64,000 nt of DNA from Nocardioides sp. zg-1230 (GTDB taxonomy: Bacteria; Actinomycetota; Actinomycetes; Propionibacteriales; Nocardioidaceae). Each line of letters begins with the position of its first letter. The first letter of the stretch is position 1. Shown here one piece after another: positions 34,379-42,490 of the stretch. The stretch is taken from assembly GCF_013155335.1 (NCBI RefSeq), contig NZ_JABJQZ010000001.1:744001-808000 (forward strand), written 5' to 3'. A program made the position numbers and the translations under genes. Below the pieces are notes generated by a model. It was given only the letters and a program-made list of their open reading frames with translations. It made no database searches and had not been told where the DNA came from.

Positions 34379-35143
34379 ATGAACCGTCGCGCCCTGGTCC
34401 GCCGCCCGAGCCCCCGCCTGACCGAGGGACTGCTGACCCACATCGACCGCGTCCCGGTCGACCTGGACCTCGCCGAGCGCCAGTGGGAGGCGTACGTCGC
34501 CGCCCTGCAGGCCGAGGGCTGGGAGACCATCGAGGTGCCACCGGCGCCCGAGTGCCCGGACTCGGTGTTCGTCGAGGACACGGTGGTGATGTACGACGAC
34601 CTCGCCGTGATCACCCGCCCCGGCGCCGACGAGCGCAAGGCCGAGGTGGCCGGCACGGAGCAGGTGCTGCGCGGCCTTGGCTACCGGATCGCACGCATCG
34701 AGGCACCCGGCACCCTCGACGGCGGCGACGTCCTCAAGCACGACGACACCGTGTGGGTCGGCCTGGGCGGGCGCACCAACCAGGCCGGCGTCGACCAGCT
34801 CGCCGAGCACCTCGCGCCGCTCGGCGCCCGCGTGGTCGCCGTACCGCTCACGAAGGCGCTGCACCTGAAGTCCGCGGTCACCGCGCTGCCCGACGGCACG
34901 GTCGTGGGGTGGGAAGAGGTCGTCGACGACCCCTCGGTGTGGGAGTCGTTCCTCCCGGTGCCAGAGGAGCCGGGCTCGCACGTCGTGCTCCTCGACGAGG
35001 CGACGGTGCTGATGTCGTCGGCCGCATCCCGGACCCGCGCGCTCTACGAGGAGCGCGGGCTCCGCGTGGTCGCCGTCGACGTCACGGAGTACGAGAAGCT
35101 CGAGGGCTGCGTCACCTGCCTGTCCGTGCGCCTGCGCGGCTGA
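34379..35143 (+). CDS. ddaH: N(G),N(G)-dimethylarginine dimethylaminohydrolase
   Basis: The 254-residue guanidino-modifying enzyme has the pentein fold. DSVFVEDTVV carries the substrate-binding Asp/Glu, LDGGDVL the active-site Asp region, ALHLKSA the catalytic His (H162), and EGCVTCLSVRL the nucleophile Cys (probably C247). It hydrolyses methylated arginine to citrulline and methylamines; arginine deiminase-like activity cannot be excluded. It lies 79 bp after the heliorhodopsin on the same strand. No arginine catabolism operon follows. Confidence 0.88.
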   Translation: MNRRALVRRPSPRLTEGLLTHIDRVPVDLDLAERQWEAYVAALQAEGWETIEVPPAPECPDSVFVEDTVVMYDDLAVITRPGADERKAEVAGTEQVLRGLGYRIARIEAPGTLDGGDVLKHDDTVWVGLGGRTNQAGVDQLAEHLAPLGARVVAVPLTKALHLKSAVTALPDGTVVGWEEVVDDPSVWESFLPVPEEPGSHVVLLDEATVLMSSAASRTRALYEERGLRVVAVDVTEYEKLEGCVTCLSVRLRG

Positions 35144-35275
35144 GGGTCGGGCCTGCCGGGGCCGGCGCCACGACCGCCGCACGTGTGGCCGGTCCGGACC
35201 GGGGAGCCTCGCCCTTGCCAGCAGGCCGGGCACCCGAGGACTCTGGCCGCAGGCACACGACCGGACGGGGACACC

Positions 35276-35797
35276 ATGGAAGAGCCGTCGCTGGAGCTGA
35301 CACCGCAGACGGCCGCGCTCGCCGGCGCCGCCGAAGCCCTGGAATCGGCCGGAGTCAGCCACTGGTTCTTCGGCGGGTGGGCCGTGGACCTGTGGGTCGG
35401 ACGCGTCACGCGCGCTCACGACGACATCGACGTGCTCGTCCAACGCAGCGACGAGGCCAAGGTCCACGAAGCGCTCACCGCCGCCGGTTGGGTCCACACC
35501 CCGCAGGACGACGACCTCGTGGGCACCAACTACGCCGGTGACGGCTACGAGCTGCAGCTGACGTTCGTGGAGACCGACGACGAGGGCCGGGTGGTCGTAC
35601 GGGTGCCGGGGGAGCCGATCGTGGTCTCACCCGGGCCGCTCGCCCACGAGCGTCGACCCCTGGGCCACCTGCACGTCCGGGTGATGACGTTGGAGTCGAT
35701 GCTCGAGGGCAAGGCCGAACCACGCCCCGACGACGCGGGCGGGGACAAGGACCGCGCGGACCTCGCCGCGCTCCGGGCGGTCGCCGAGCGGCGCTGA
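35276..35797 (+). CDS. Nucleotidyltransferase-fold protein (ANT(2'')/Lnu-like)
   Basis: The 173-residue protein has the nucleotidyltransferase signature (WFFGGWAVDLWVGR, then HDDIDVLVQ, with the paired Asp that bind Mg). This arrangement is found in aminoglycoside/lincosamide adenylyltransferase-type proteins. Most chromosomal members have no proven drug target, and it may equally modify a cell metabolite. The ATG at 35276 follows ACACC without a clear Shine-Dalgarno. The gene is monocistronic, 132 bp after ddaH. Confidence 0.75.
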   Translation: MEEPSLELTPQTAALAGAAEALESAGVSHWFFGGWAVDLWVGRVTRAHDDIDVLVQRSDEAKVHEALTAAGWVHTPQDDDLVGTNYAGDGYELQLTFVETDDEGRVVVRVPGEPIVVSPGPLAHERRPLGHLHVRVMTLESMLEGKAEPRPDDAGGDKDRADLAALRAVAERR

Positions 35798-35871
35798 ACG
35801 GGGCTGGCGTCCGGGCCACGTCCGCCGCACGTCCGCCGCACGTGCGCGACCGCACGTGCGCGGCACCGACG

Positions 35872-35894
35872 GGCCGGGTCGGAAGGACCCGGCC
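35872..35894. terminator. GGAAG-loop hairpin between convergent genes
   Basis: GGCCGGGTC-GGAAG-GACCCGGCC is a perfect 9-bp stem with a 5-nt loop, 75 bp after the nucleotidyltransferase stop and 159 bp before the SOUL gene stop. It can serve both strands. The 255-bp gene-free interval also holds CACGTCCGCCG direct repeats (35817-35839) and CGCACGTGCG palindromes. Confidence 0.6.
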
Positions 35895-36052
35895 GCCGGG
35901 CAACCCCTGCCGATGTGGTCGGACCACTGTTCACGGATCACGGTCGCCGCGCAGGTCGAGCCTGCGGAGCCCGTCCGCCCCAGGGGTGAGGCGAGGACTC
36001 GAGGCTAGCCCGCAGCACGCCCGCCGAGCACCCGCCGTTTCGCCGGCTGCGG

Positions 36053-36580
36053 TCAGACAGCCGGAGACGCGACCGGGACGACGACCTCGTTGCGTCGCAG
36101 GAACCACGGCGTCCACGGCGGGTCGAACCGCGCGAACCGAGCCGGCCCCACGACGTCGAGGCCCGCGGCGTCCAGGGCGGTGAGGAGCCCGCGGGCGTGC
36201 TCGTCGTAGCGCTCGCGCGTCCAGCGTCCGGAGAACGTCAGCGCCGCGGCTGTCTGTGCCGGCACCGCGCGCATGCGGACGTCGGGGTCCGTCGGGTCGG
36301 GAGCGCTGGCGAGGTCGAAGCCGGCGGGCATGACGAAGCCGACGACGAAGCGGCCTGCCGACTCGTCCTCGGTCTCCTGCACGACCGGCGCGGTCATCGC
36401 CACCTTGCGAGACTGAGTGTTGCGGCCGCCGATGTAGCCCACGAGCCGTCGGAACGAGGTGTTGCCCGCGCCCTCGAACGACCCCGTCACCCGCGTCTCG
36501 GCGACCACGTGGTCGGGGTAGCGGCGCAGCTCGAAGTCGGCGTACTCGCGGACGACCTCGTAGGGCTGCTGCTCGGTCAT
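36053..36580 (-). CDS. SOUL-family heme-binding protein
   Basis: The 175-residue protein matches the SOUL/HBP fold: EVVREYADFELRRYPDHVVAET at the start, RLVGYIGGRNTQSRKVAMTAPV in the core and GRWTRERYDEHARGLLTAL later. Family members bind heme or other tetrapyrroles in the cytoplasm, sometimes as heme carriers. ATG at 36578-36580 was chosen; the longer frame has no homology. It lies 26 bp after the HNH gene on the same strand. Confidence 0.88.
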   Translation of the reverse strand: MTEQQPYEVVREYADFELRRYPDHVVAETRVTGSFEGAGNTSFRRLVGYIGGRNTQSRKVAMTAPVVQETEDESAGRFVVGFVMPAGFDLASAPDPTDPDVRMRAVPAQTAAALTFSGRWTRERYDEHARGLLTALDAAGLDVVGPARFARFDPPWTPWFLRRNEVVVPVASPAV

Positions 36581-36606
36581 GACTCCATCCTCCCTCCGCG
36601 ACCTCC

Positions 36607-37869
36607 TCACGTCCGCCTGGTGAAGCGGACCTTGCCGTGCGTGTCGAGGGAGTGCTGGAACGTCGGGTCGTGGATCCGGCGGTGGTGGGGCGGGCAGAGC
36701 AGCCGCCCCTTCTCGACGCTCGTCCCGCCACCCTCGCCCCACGACACCTCGTCGTGGTGGGCCTCGGTCATCGCAGGTGCCGCATCGCAGCCCGCGGCCG
36801 TGCAGCCGCCGTCACGGATGCCCATCGCCACCCGCTGCGCCTCGGTGTGGAAGCGACGCTTGCGGCCGACGTCGAGCGGCACGCTCGGGCCGCCGAGCAC
36901 GGCGGGGATGATGCCCGCCCGGCAGGCGAGCCGTCGCGCCTCGCCGGCGCTGATCCGGCCGCCGGTGTCGAGCGACGCAGCCTTGAGGCCACCGAGCAGG
37001 GTGTCGAGGTCCATGGTCACGACGACCGTCGCCGCCACCCCACCCGCCTTGGGCGTGGACGCGGCGGGGCGGGTCTCGATGTAGTCCATGAATGCCCGGC
37101 CCATCCGGTGTCGGGTCAGCGCCGGCGGGCGCTCCGCGTCTCCGTGGCCGCCCGCGCTTCCCTTCCTGAGGTCTCGAGCGACGCGGGCCTTGAGGTCCTT
37201 GGCGAGCATCGCCCCGTGGAGCGACGGGATGGTGAAGCGACCGTGGCACGTGCCGTGCCCGTCGTCGACCATGGAGAACGACGCCTCGGCGAGGGCGTCG
37301 GCCTCCTCGGCCTCGAGACGGCGCGCCTCCTCGGCGTCCGCGGCCGCGGGGTCGACCGCCTCGAGCACGCGGCGCCCCAGCATGCGCAGGTCCTTGGCAT
37401 CGTGTTCGCCGGCCTTGTCGAGCAGGAACCGCGTCGCCGCAGCCGGGACCCAGTCCTCGACGGCGTCGGGCAGCTCGTCCACTGCGTCGGCGATCACCCG
37501 CGCCTGGTCGGTGCGCAAGTCGCCGGACGCCAACCCTTGGGCGACCTCGTCGTGGTCCTCCAGAGTCTTCGCCAACCGTGCCAGCCGGTGCGCCTCAGCC
37601 CGGGTGGTGCGCGTCGCGTGTGACCACCAGTTGGCCGTCGACGTGGCGCCGGTGTCCATGCCGACGCCCACGGCCTCCGCCTGCCGCAGCACCCGCATCA
37701 GGAGCGCGTCGAGCTGGCCCCGCGCGCGGGTCAGCGACAGCAGCGCCTCCTCGGCGTCCTTGGTCGACATCGTCCACATCGGCCGGTCGATGGCCGCCGC
37801 GAGGTCGGCCTCCAGCCACCGCGCCAACGCCACCACCTGGTGGTCGTCGAAGTGTGCGATCGCTGTCAT
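36607..37869 (-). CDS. DUF222 / HNH endonuclease domain protein
   Basis: The 420-residue protein has the helical DUF222 domain (STANWWSHATRTTRAEAHRLARL) and a C-terminal HNH motif (GGCTAAGCD, then AHHDEVSW and LLCPPHHRRIHD) with the Zn-binding Cys/His set. This architecture is found in many copies in actinobacterial genomes and is related to intron- or phage-type nucleases, but its role is unknown. The ATG at 37867-37869 is the family start. Upstream lies the accessory patch of small genes. Confidence 0.92.
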   Translation of the reverse strand: MTAIAHFDDHQVVALARWLEADLAAAIDRPMWTMSTKDAEEALLSLTRARGQLDALLMRVLRQAEAVGVGMDTGATSTANWWSHATRTTRAEAHRLARLAKTLEDHDEVAQGLASGDLRTDQARVIADAVDELPDAVEDWVPAAATRFLLDKAGEHDAKDLRMLGRRVLEAVDPAAADAEEARRLEAEEADALAEASFSMVDDGHGTCHGRFTIPSLHGAMLAKDLKARVARDLRKGSAGGHGDAERPPALTRHRMGRAFMDYIETRPAASTPKAGGVAATVVVTMDLDTLLGGLKAASLDTGGRISAGEARRLACRAGIIPAVLGGPSVPLDVGRKRRFHTEAQRVAMGIRDGGCTAAGCDAAPAMTEAHHDEVSWGEGGGTSVEKGRLLCPPHHRRIHDPTFQHSLDTHGKVRFTRRT

Positions 37870-38082
37870 GCACGGACTCTTCCAGAGGGGTACGACAGTG
37901 GGGTCGAGCGTTGACGTGGGGTGTGGAGAGCCGAAGGAGCCGTCAAGGAGGGCCTGGGACGAAAGGCAGGTGGGCACGATCCGGCGGGTTCAGGGCACTA
38001 CTGCCGACGACAGCCTGCTGGCGCGGCACGGCGCAGATGCGGCTGGCGCTCGAACCAGCCTCGAGATCCCTCGGCCGGTGCC

Positions 38083-38322
38083 TCAAGCGATGCGTCGCGT
38101 CAGCACGAGGACCCACGCAGGCGCAAGCACTGCACCCACGGCAAGCAGTGCCAGGTCGCTGGCAGCGACAGACATGAAGCTGGTGGCCACGATGACAACG
38201 AGCCCGCCTGATAGTGCCAAGCAGGTGACCCACCACCAGCGATCAGGCCGAGTCGGGGAGGGCTCGATGAAGGCCATCGCCGCGGTGCCGGCCGAGATCA
38301 TCAGATAGCCGAGATTCTCCAC
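38083..38322 (-). CDS. Small membrane protein (possible 3' part of a broken gene)
   Basis: The 79-residue product (GTG start) has three hydrophobic segments (NLGYLMISAGTAAMAF, VTCLALSGGLVVIVATSF, LALLAVGAVLAPAWVLVL). It overlaps the next frame by 22 bp. Upstream in its own frame the sequence continues as PHDDYVENLGY, which joins naturally onto the preceding protein if a frame shift is allowed. It may therefore be the C-terminal half of a six-helix protein. Not recognised. Confidence 0.5.
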   Translation of the reverse strand: MENLGYLMISAGTAAMAFIEPSPTRPDRWWWVTCLALSGGLVVIVATSFMSVAASDLALLAVGAVLAPAWVLVLTRRIA

Positions 38323-38699
38323 GTAGTCGTCGTGCGGCCGATTGCGTCGATCATCGTTGCGAGCGCCGCCGCATCGAACTGCGGCAGATGGGCAACGGCC
38401 AGGACGCGATCCTCCGCACCGAGGTACGCCGTCTGTGTCACCGACGAGATCACCGAGCCGAGGACGAGTGCAGACGCAGCGAGGCGAGCTCGTGCGCGGT
38501 TCGGCTCATCGACCTGCGCCAGCCAACCGACAGACATCGCCGCGATCGCCAGGAGCGCCGCGGCGAGGCACCAGTTCTCGACCTGTTCGAAACCGAACAG
38601 GTCGTTCCGGTAGGCGAGGTAGTCCCGCACGTAGGCGCCCACGTCGTCGGCGCGCCCGGGCTCATCGGGACCCACGAGCCCGCTGACGGGTCGCGGCAT
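38301..38699 (-). CDS. Small membrane protein (possible middle part of a broken gene)
   Basis: A 132-residue product with a charged N-terminus (DVGAYVRDYLAYRNDLFGFEQVENWC) and two membrane segments (LAAALLAIAAMSVGWL and ALVLGSVISSVTQTAYLG). It overlaps small membrane frames on both sides in other reading frames. Codon use here is less GC-extreme than elsewhere. Not recognised. Confidence 0.55.
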   Translation of the reverse strand: MPRPVSGLVGPDEPGRADDVGAYVRDYLAYRNDLFGFEQVENWCLAAALLAIAAMSVGWLAQVDEPNRARARLAASALVLGSVISSVTQTAYLGAEDRVLAVAHLPQFDAAALATMIDAIGRTTTTWRISAI

Positions 38700-38772
38700 A
38701 GACCCCTGTCGAGACCCACAGCGCGAGCACGGTGAACCACCCGAGACCGGTCCACATCGCTCGCTGGCTCAC
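38662..38772 (-). CDS. 36-residue single-helix ORF (possible 5' part of a broken gene)
   Basis: GTG (38770-38772) starts a peptide with one membrane helix (WFTVLALWVSTGVYAA). It overlaps the next frame, whose ATG lies inside it. It could be a genuine micro-protein coupled to the next gene, or the first helix of a single frameshifted membrane protein spanning 38083-38772. Confidence 0.35.
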   Translation of the reverse strand: MSQRAMWTGLGWFTVLALWVSTGVYAATRQRARGSR

Positions 38773-38842
38773 GTGCGCATGCCCCGCTTCGTGATCCATC
38801 CTGCACGACGAGCTGAACACCCATCAGTCGTCCGCCCGCCAT

Positions 38843-38876
38843 GCCCACAGGCAGCGTCGCTCCGCTGCCTGTGGGC
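38843..38876. repeat. Perfect 14-bp hairpin in a divergent interval
   Basis: GCCCACAGGCAGCG (38843-38856), a 6-nt loop and its exact complement (38863-38876). It lies upstream of both neighbouring transcription units, so it is not an ordinary terminator. The surrounding 235 bp (38773-39007) hold no other gene that I can support. Confidence 0.65.
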
Positions 38877-39007
38877 GTGGGCGTGCGGTAGATCCCCCTC
38901 GGGAGCCGCATCGACTGACGTTGGTCTTGGCGTTTCGCCTCAGGGTGACCGCGTTGCCTGCTTGGGTGATGCGACCAGCTCATTCGTACCTGTCCACGGG
39001 GGGCAAC

Positions 39008-39121
39008 ATGAAGAGGCCTGCTCACGTCGGCGCACGGGCCGCACTCTCGACCAGTGCCCTCCTCCTCTCCGGAGGGGGCAAGGCCGTCACTGTGCACGAG
39101 CTCGCCATCGTCTTTCGATGA
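39008..39121 (+). CDS. 37-residue ORF coupled to the lipoprotein gene
   Basis: The ATG at 39008 follows GGGGGG and opens a basic peptide (MKRPAHVGARAALSTSALLL...) whose TGA overlaps the lipoprotein ATG as ATGA (39118-39121). This could be a leader peptide coupling translation. No homology is known to me, and it may be a chance frame. Confidence 0.35.
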   Translation: MKRPAHVGARAALSTSALLLSGGGKAVTVHELAIVFR

Positions 39122-39624
39122 GTTCCGTCGCAGGCCGCCAGGGTCTGGCAGGCACCGCGCTGTCGCTCGCAGTGGGTCTCCTGGCGGCCTGCGGGGCGGA
39201 CTCGCCCGACCCGGCCGGTTCGGGCGGAATGATCGGGCACATGTCCGGCACATCCGACGTGGAAGGACGGCCGGGTGACCCGGCCATCGCAGGCGGCGGG
39301 CTGGCAGTGATCCCGATCGCGGCGATGGACGGCCCGTTCTGGGACCTGACCGACCAAGAGCGGGTTGCCGACCCGCGGGGCTGGGCCCACCTGGCGCTGT
39401 TGTTGAGCGAGGCGCACGTCTCCCGGCTGGACGGCACAGTGGTTCCCATCGACGACGAGGGTGACTTCCGCGTCGAGGTGCCGGCGGGGAAGTACGCCGT
39501 CTGCTACTGGTCGGACGAGATCGGCGGCCGCGTCACCGGATGCGCTGCGGTCGACCTGTCCGCCGAAGGTGAGCTCGAGGCATCCAGGGGCGAGGGGGGT
39601 TTCCACATCGGCGCCGCCGCCTGA
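39118..39624 (+). CDS. Predicted lipoprotein, unknown function
   Basis: 168 residues. A short N-terminus is followed by a hydrophobic core and the lipobox LLAAC, giving an acylated Cys near residue 24. The mature part begins with a flexible, Gly/Ser/Asp-rich linker. It then has a compact domain (FRVEVPAGKYAVCYWSD) resembling a small beta-sandwich of carboxypeptidase-regulatory or transthyretin type, with two more Cys. It is probably a surface protein. It lies in the slightly AT-richer patch with no functional partner. Confidence 0.7.
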   Translation: MSSVAGRQGLAGTALSLAVGLLAACGADSPDPAGSGGMIGHMSGTSDVEGRPGDPAIAGGGLAVIPIAAMDGPFWDLTDQERVADPRGWAHLALLLSEAHVSRLDGTVVPIDDEGDFRVEVPAGKYAVCYWSDEIGGRVTGCAAVDLSAEGELEASRGEGGFHIGAAA

Positions 39625-39729
39625 ACAGGATCACGCGGCAGCACCCGGCACGGCAACCCGACGCAACCCGCCGTGTTGTTGGCGGAGATCCATGGCGGGC
39701 GGACGGCGCGCGCACCTAGGGTGCGAAGC

Positions 39730-39954
39730 ATGGAAGGGCTTGTGCTCCGTGTCCGGCTCGTCAGCGGCGACAGCATGGACGTCACGTACGACGACCGCAG
39801 CGGGATGAGCGAGGACGAGGTCATCGACCACGTCATCAGCACGCTCTCAGAGGAGACCGGCGTGCTCCGCTGCAGCCACGGCGACCGGCTCCTGGTGCTA
39901 TACGCACGAGGTGTTGCCGCGATGGAGGTCGCACCCCGCGGGGCGGTCCTCTAG
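39730..39954 (+). CDS. Small conserved-looking protein, unknown function
   Basis: 74 residues, starting MEGLVLRVRLVSGDSMDVTYDD, with an acidic helix (SEDEVIDHVISTLSEE) and a beta-rich C-terminus. It looks like a small cytoplasmic alpha/beta domain. The ATG at 39730 is preceded by GCGAAGC; no strong Shine-Dalgarno. A strong hairpin follows 20 bp after the stop. Confidence 0.65.
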   Translation: MEGLVLRVRLVSGDSMDVTYDDRSGMSEDEVIDHVISTLSEETGVLRCSHGDRLLVLYARGVAAMEVAPRGAVL

Positions 39955-39973
39955 CAGGCGCCGAGCGCTGCCG

Positions 39974-40018
39974 ACAGTGGAGCGCACGGCCGGACCTACC
40001 GGCCGTACGCTCCAGTGT
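39974..40018. terminator. 20-bp hairpin terminator between convergent genes
   Basis: The arms 39974-39993 (ACAGTGGAGCGCACGGCCGG) and 39999-40018 pair over 20 bp with two mismatches around a 5-nt loop. It lies 20 bp after a plus-strand gene and 12 bp after the end of a minus-strand gene, so it serves both. No U-tract is present. Confidence 0.75.
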
Positions 40019-40029
40019 CGAGCGCGTGC

Positions 40030-41013
40030 TCAGGCCGCCGCCGGCACGGCGACCCGGCGAGCCGACCGGCGCGGCAGCCAGCGCACGGCGCGGAAGGTCT
40101 CCTCCGACGAGCCGTAGACCAGCAGCGCGAGGAAGACGCCGTACACCGGCAGGTGCCCGACCATCTCGGTCTGGCCGAAGAGCAGCAGGGTCGCGTTGAA
40201 GGGCACCATCGCGACGAGCACGGCCACCTGCGGGAAGGCGCCGGAGATGACGAGCAGCCCGAACAGCAGCTCGGTGGCTCCCGCGATCGCGACGAAGGTC
40301 TCCGGCGAGACGTGGACGCCGACGAGTGCGAAGACGTCGAGCGCCGGGTAGTGCTCGAGGGTGTCGATGGCCATGGCCGGGTTGGTGAGCTTCTCGGAGA
40401 AGGCGAGCACGATCAGGGCGGCGCCGACGCCGAGGCGCAGCCACAGCAGCGCCCAGCGCAGGTGGGCCCGTGACGGGTGCGCGGCGCCGTACGCGTCGGG
40501 ACCGGGAGGCACGACGACCAGGAAGGCCGCGACGGCCGCGAGGTTCGCGCACTCCCCGAGCGCCGTGAGGCCGGCGACCAGGGCGAGCGCCGGGGCCAGG
40601 CCGAGGACCAGCGCGGCGGCCGTGCGCAGCTGCCAGCCGGTGACCAGCCAGATCCCGAGCCCGGCCTCGACCAGGAGCAGCGCATTGCCGCCCACCCCCT
40701 CGAGGTGGTCGTTGGACGGCGTGATGAACGCGCCCGTCGCGGCGAGCGCGAGCAGGGCGACACCGAGGTGGATCCCGAGCAGGCGCGGCACCAACGGCAC
40801 CAGGCGGCCCAGCGGACGCAGCACCGGGAGCTCGGGGCGGTCGACGCGGAGGGCGATCACACGCCACGCCACGGCGGCGACGACGACGGCGGCGGTCAGC
40901 ACGAGCGGCAGCGGTGACAAGAAGAACGACCAGTCCCCCGCCTGCTGGGACTCGACGAACCAGCGCTCGTGGGTGGGCAGGGCAGGCACGAGCAGGGCTC
41001 CGGGGAGGGTCAT
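40030..41013 (-). CDS. Multi-pass membrane protein (DoxX-like), unknown function
   Basis: 327 residues with about eight or nine hydrophobic helices and few charged loops. The C-terminal half (LRLGVGAALIVLAFSEKLTNP, then ETFVAIAGATELLFGLLVISGAFPQ) resembles DoxX-type four-helix proteins; the N-terminal half adds extra helices. DoxX-like proteins have been tied to redox or membrane stress. Role here unknown. Confidence 0.7.
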   Translation of the reverse strand: MTLPGALLVPALPTHERWFVESQQAGDWSFFLSPLPLVLTAAVVVAAVAWRVIALRVDRPELPVLRPLGRLVPLVPRLLGIHLGVALLALAATGAFITPSNDHLEGVGGNALLLVEAGLGIWLVTGWQLRTAAALVLGLAPALALVAGLTALGECANLAAVAAFLVVVPPGPDAYGAAHPSRAHLRWALLWLRLGVGAALIVLAFSEKLTNPAMAIDTLEHYPALDVFALVGVHVSPETFVAIAGATELLFGLLVISGAFPQVAVLVAMVPFNATLLLFGQTEMVGHLPVYGVFLALLVYGSSEETFRAVRWLPRRSARRVAVPAAA

Positions 41014-41143
41014 GGCACCACCCTCGGTCCCGCTCCCGCTCGCGGGTGAGCGGCGAAGGTCCGGACCTCGACGGGACCTTCGTCATCTGACCGCCGCCCA
41101 GGACCGACTTGCCGGCGTTCGGGCGCGGCCCGAGGATCGGCGC

Positions 41144-41671
41144 ATGGACGAGACCGCTGCCGAGCCCCGGCTCAGACGTGCCGTCCGGGCGATCGTCCTG
41201 TCCGACGACGACAGCGTCCTGCTCTGCCGGTTCCGTCATCCGCACCCGGCGGTCCCGGACGGCGCCACGGGCGTGTGGTCGGCACCCGGCGGCGGCATCG
41301 AGCCCGGCGAGCTGCCGCTGGAGGCGCTGCGCCGCGAGCTCCTGGAGGAGACCGGTCTGGTCCTCGACGCCGACCCGCCCCACGTCTGGCACCAGGAGGT
41401 CCTCACCCCGGTCGGGTACGAGGGTTCCGAGGGGTACGACGGGCTGGTCAACGACTACTTCCTCGTCCGCACCACCCGCTTCGACCCGCGGGGCGCGCTG
41501 CCGGACGACGACCTCGCAGCCGAGCACATCAGCGCCATGCGGTGGTGGCACCACGAGGAGGTCGCCGCGCACGACGGCCCCGACGTCTTCTCGCCCCGCG
41601 ACCTCGCCGGTCCGCTCGCGAGCCTCGTCGCCGGCTACGTGCCGGGCACCCCGATCCCCCTGGGACTCTGA
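41144..41671 (+). CDS. Nudix hydrolase
   Basis: The 175-residue protein contains the full Nudix box (GGGIEPGELPLEALRRELL, continuing EETGL) that binds Mg and cleaves nucleoside diphosphate-linked compounds. RAIVLSDDDSVLLCRF gives the N-terminal strand. The substrate is undetermined. The longer upstream frame has no homology, so the ATG at 41144 was used. Confidence 0.9.
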   Translation: MDETAAEPRLRRAVRAIVLSDDDSVLLCRFRHPHPAVPDGATGVWSAPGGGIEPGELPLEALRRELLEETGLVLDADPPHVWHQEVLTPVGYEGSEGYDGLVNDYFLVRTTRFDPRGALPDDDLAAEHISAMRWWHHEEVAAHDGPDVFSPRDLAGPLASLVAGYVPGTPIPLGL

Positions 41672-41709
41672 CTCCGCCCGCCTCGCAGCACCGTCGTACA
41701 GTCGCCCGC

Positions 41710-42489
41710 ATGCGTCCCCGCTCCTGGCCGACCGGCGAGGCCCTCCTCTCCGCGACCGGCGTACGCACGAGGGCGCGCGCCCACGACGACGCCAGGGGCC
41801 TCGACCACCCCGACGGACCGCCCACACCCTGGACGATGCTCGGCGAGCTCGGGTCCGGGCTCGCGGCGGCCCGCCTGATCGGCGCGGCGCCCCGGCTGGC
41901 GGCAGCACCCAGGGGCGACGGCCACCTCGTCGTCGACATCCCCGGCTGGAAGGCGCCCGAGCTCACGGGTGCGCCGCTGCGCGCCTACCTCTCGCGGCTC
42001 GGGTACGACGCCCGCGGCTGGGGCTTCGGCACCAACACCGGCGACCCGCGCCGCGACGTCGAACGGCTGGCGAAGCGCGTCCGCGAGCTCGTCGAGGCGA
42101 AGGGCGAGCCGGCCTCGCTGGTCGGCTGGAGCCTCGGTGGCGTCATCGCGCGCGAGGTCGCCCGGCGGCACCCGGACGCCGTACGACGCGTCATCACCTA
42201 CGGCACGCCCGTGACCGGCGGCGCCCGCCACACCAGCGTCGCCCGCTCCTCGAACGTCGGAGCCGACGCGCACGCCGACCGCGTCAGCCGCCGGCTCGAC
42301 GCCGAGTCGCCCATCCGCGTGCCGCTCACGGTGCTGTTCTCGCGCCGCGACGGAGTCGTCTCCTGGCAGGCGTGCATCGACCGGTCGACGCCGTCGGCCG
42401 AGCACGTCGAGGTGTCGTCGACCCACCTCGGGATGGGGTTCGACCCCGACGTGTGGACGGTCGTGGCCGACCGGCTCGCACGCCCCTGA
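41710..42489 (+). CDS. Alpha/beta hydrolase (lipase-like)
   Basis: The 259-residue protein has the nucleophile elbow LVGWSLGG (Ser near residue 139), the strand HLVVDIPGW and a late His (STHLGMGFDP). It resembles esterase/lipase or cutinase-type hydrolases with a short cap. No signal peptide is evident. It ends 1 bp before the convergent GNAT gene, so their transcripts must overlap or stop very close to each other. Confidence 0.85.
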   Translation: MRPRSWPTGEALLSATGVRTRARAHDDARGLDHPDGPPTPWTMLGELGSGLAAARLIGAAPRLAAAPRGDGHLVVDIPGWKAPELTGAPLRAYLSRLGYDARGWGFGTNTGDPRRDVERLAKRVRELVEAKGEPASLVGWSLGGVIAREVARRHPDAVRRVITYGTPVTGGARHTSVARSSNVGADAHADRVSRRLDAESPIRVPLTVLFSRRDGVVSWQACIDRSTPSAEHVEVSSTHLGMGFDPDVWTVVADRLARP

Positions 42490-42490
42490 C

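Noticed and set aside
35276-35797. Acquired antibiotic-resistance gene
   Set aside because: The nucleotidyltransferase motif is present, but base composition matches the chromosome and there are no mobile elements, so a resistance role is not claimed.
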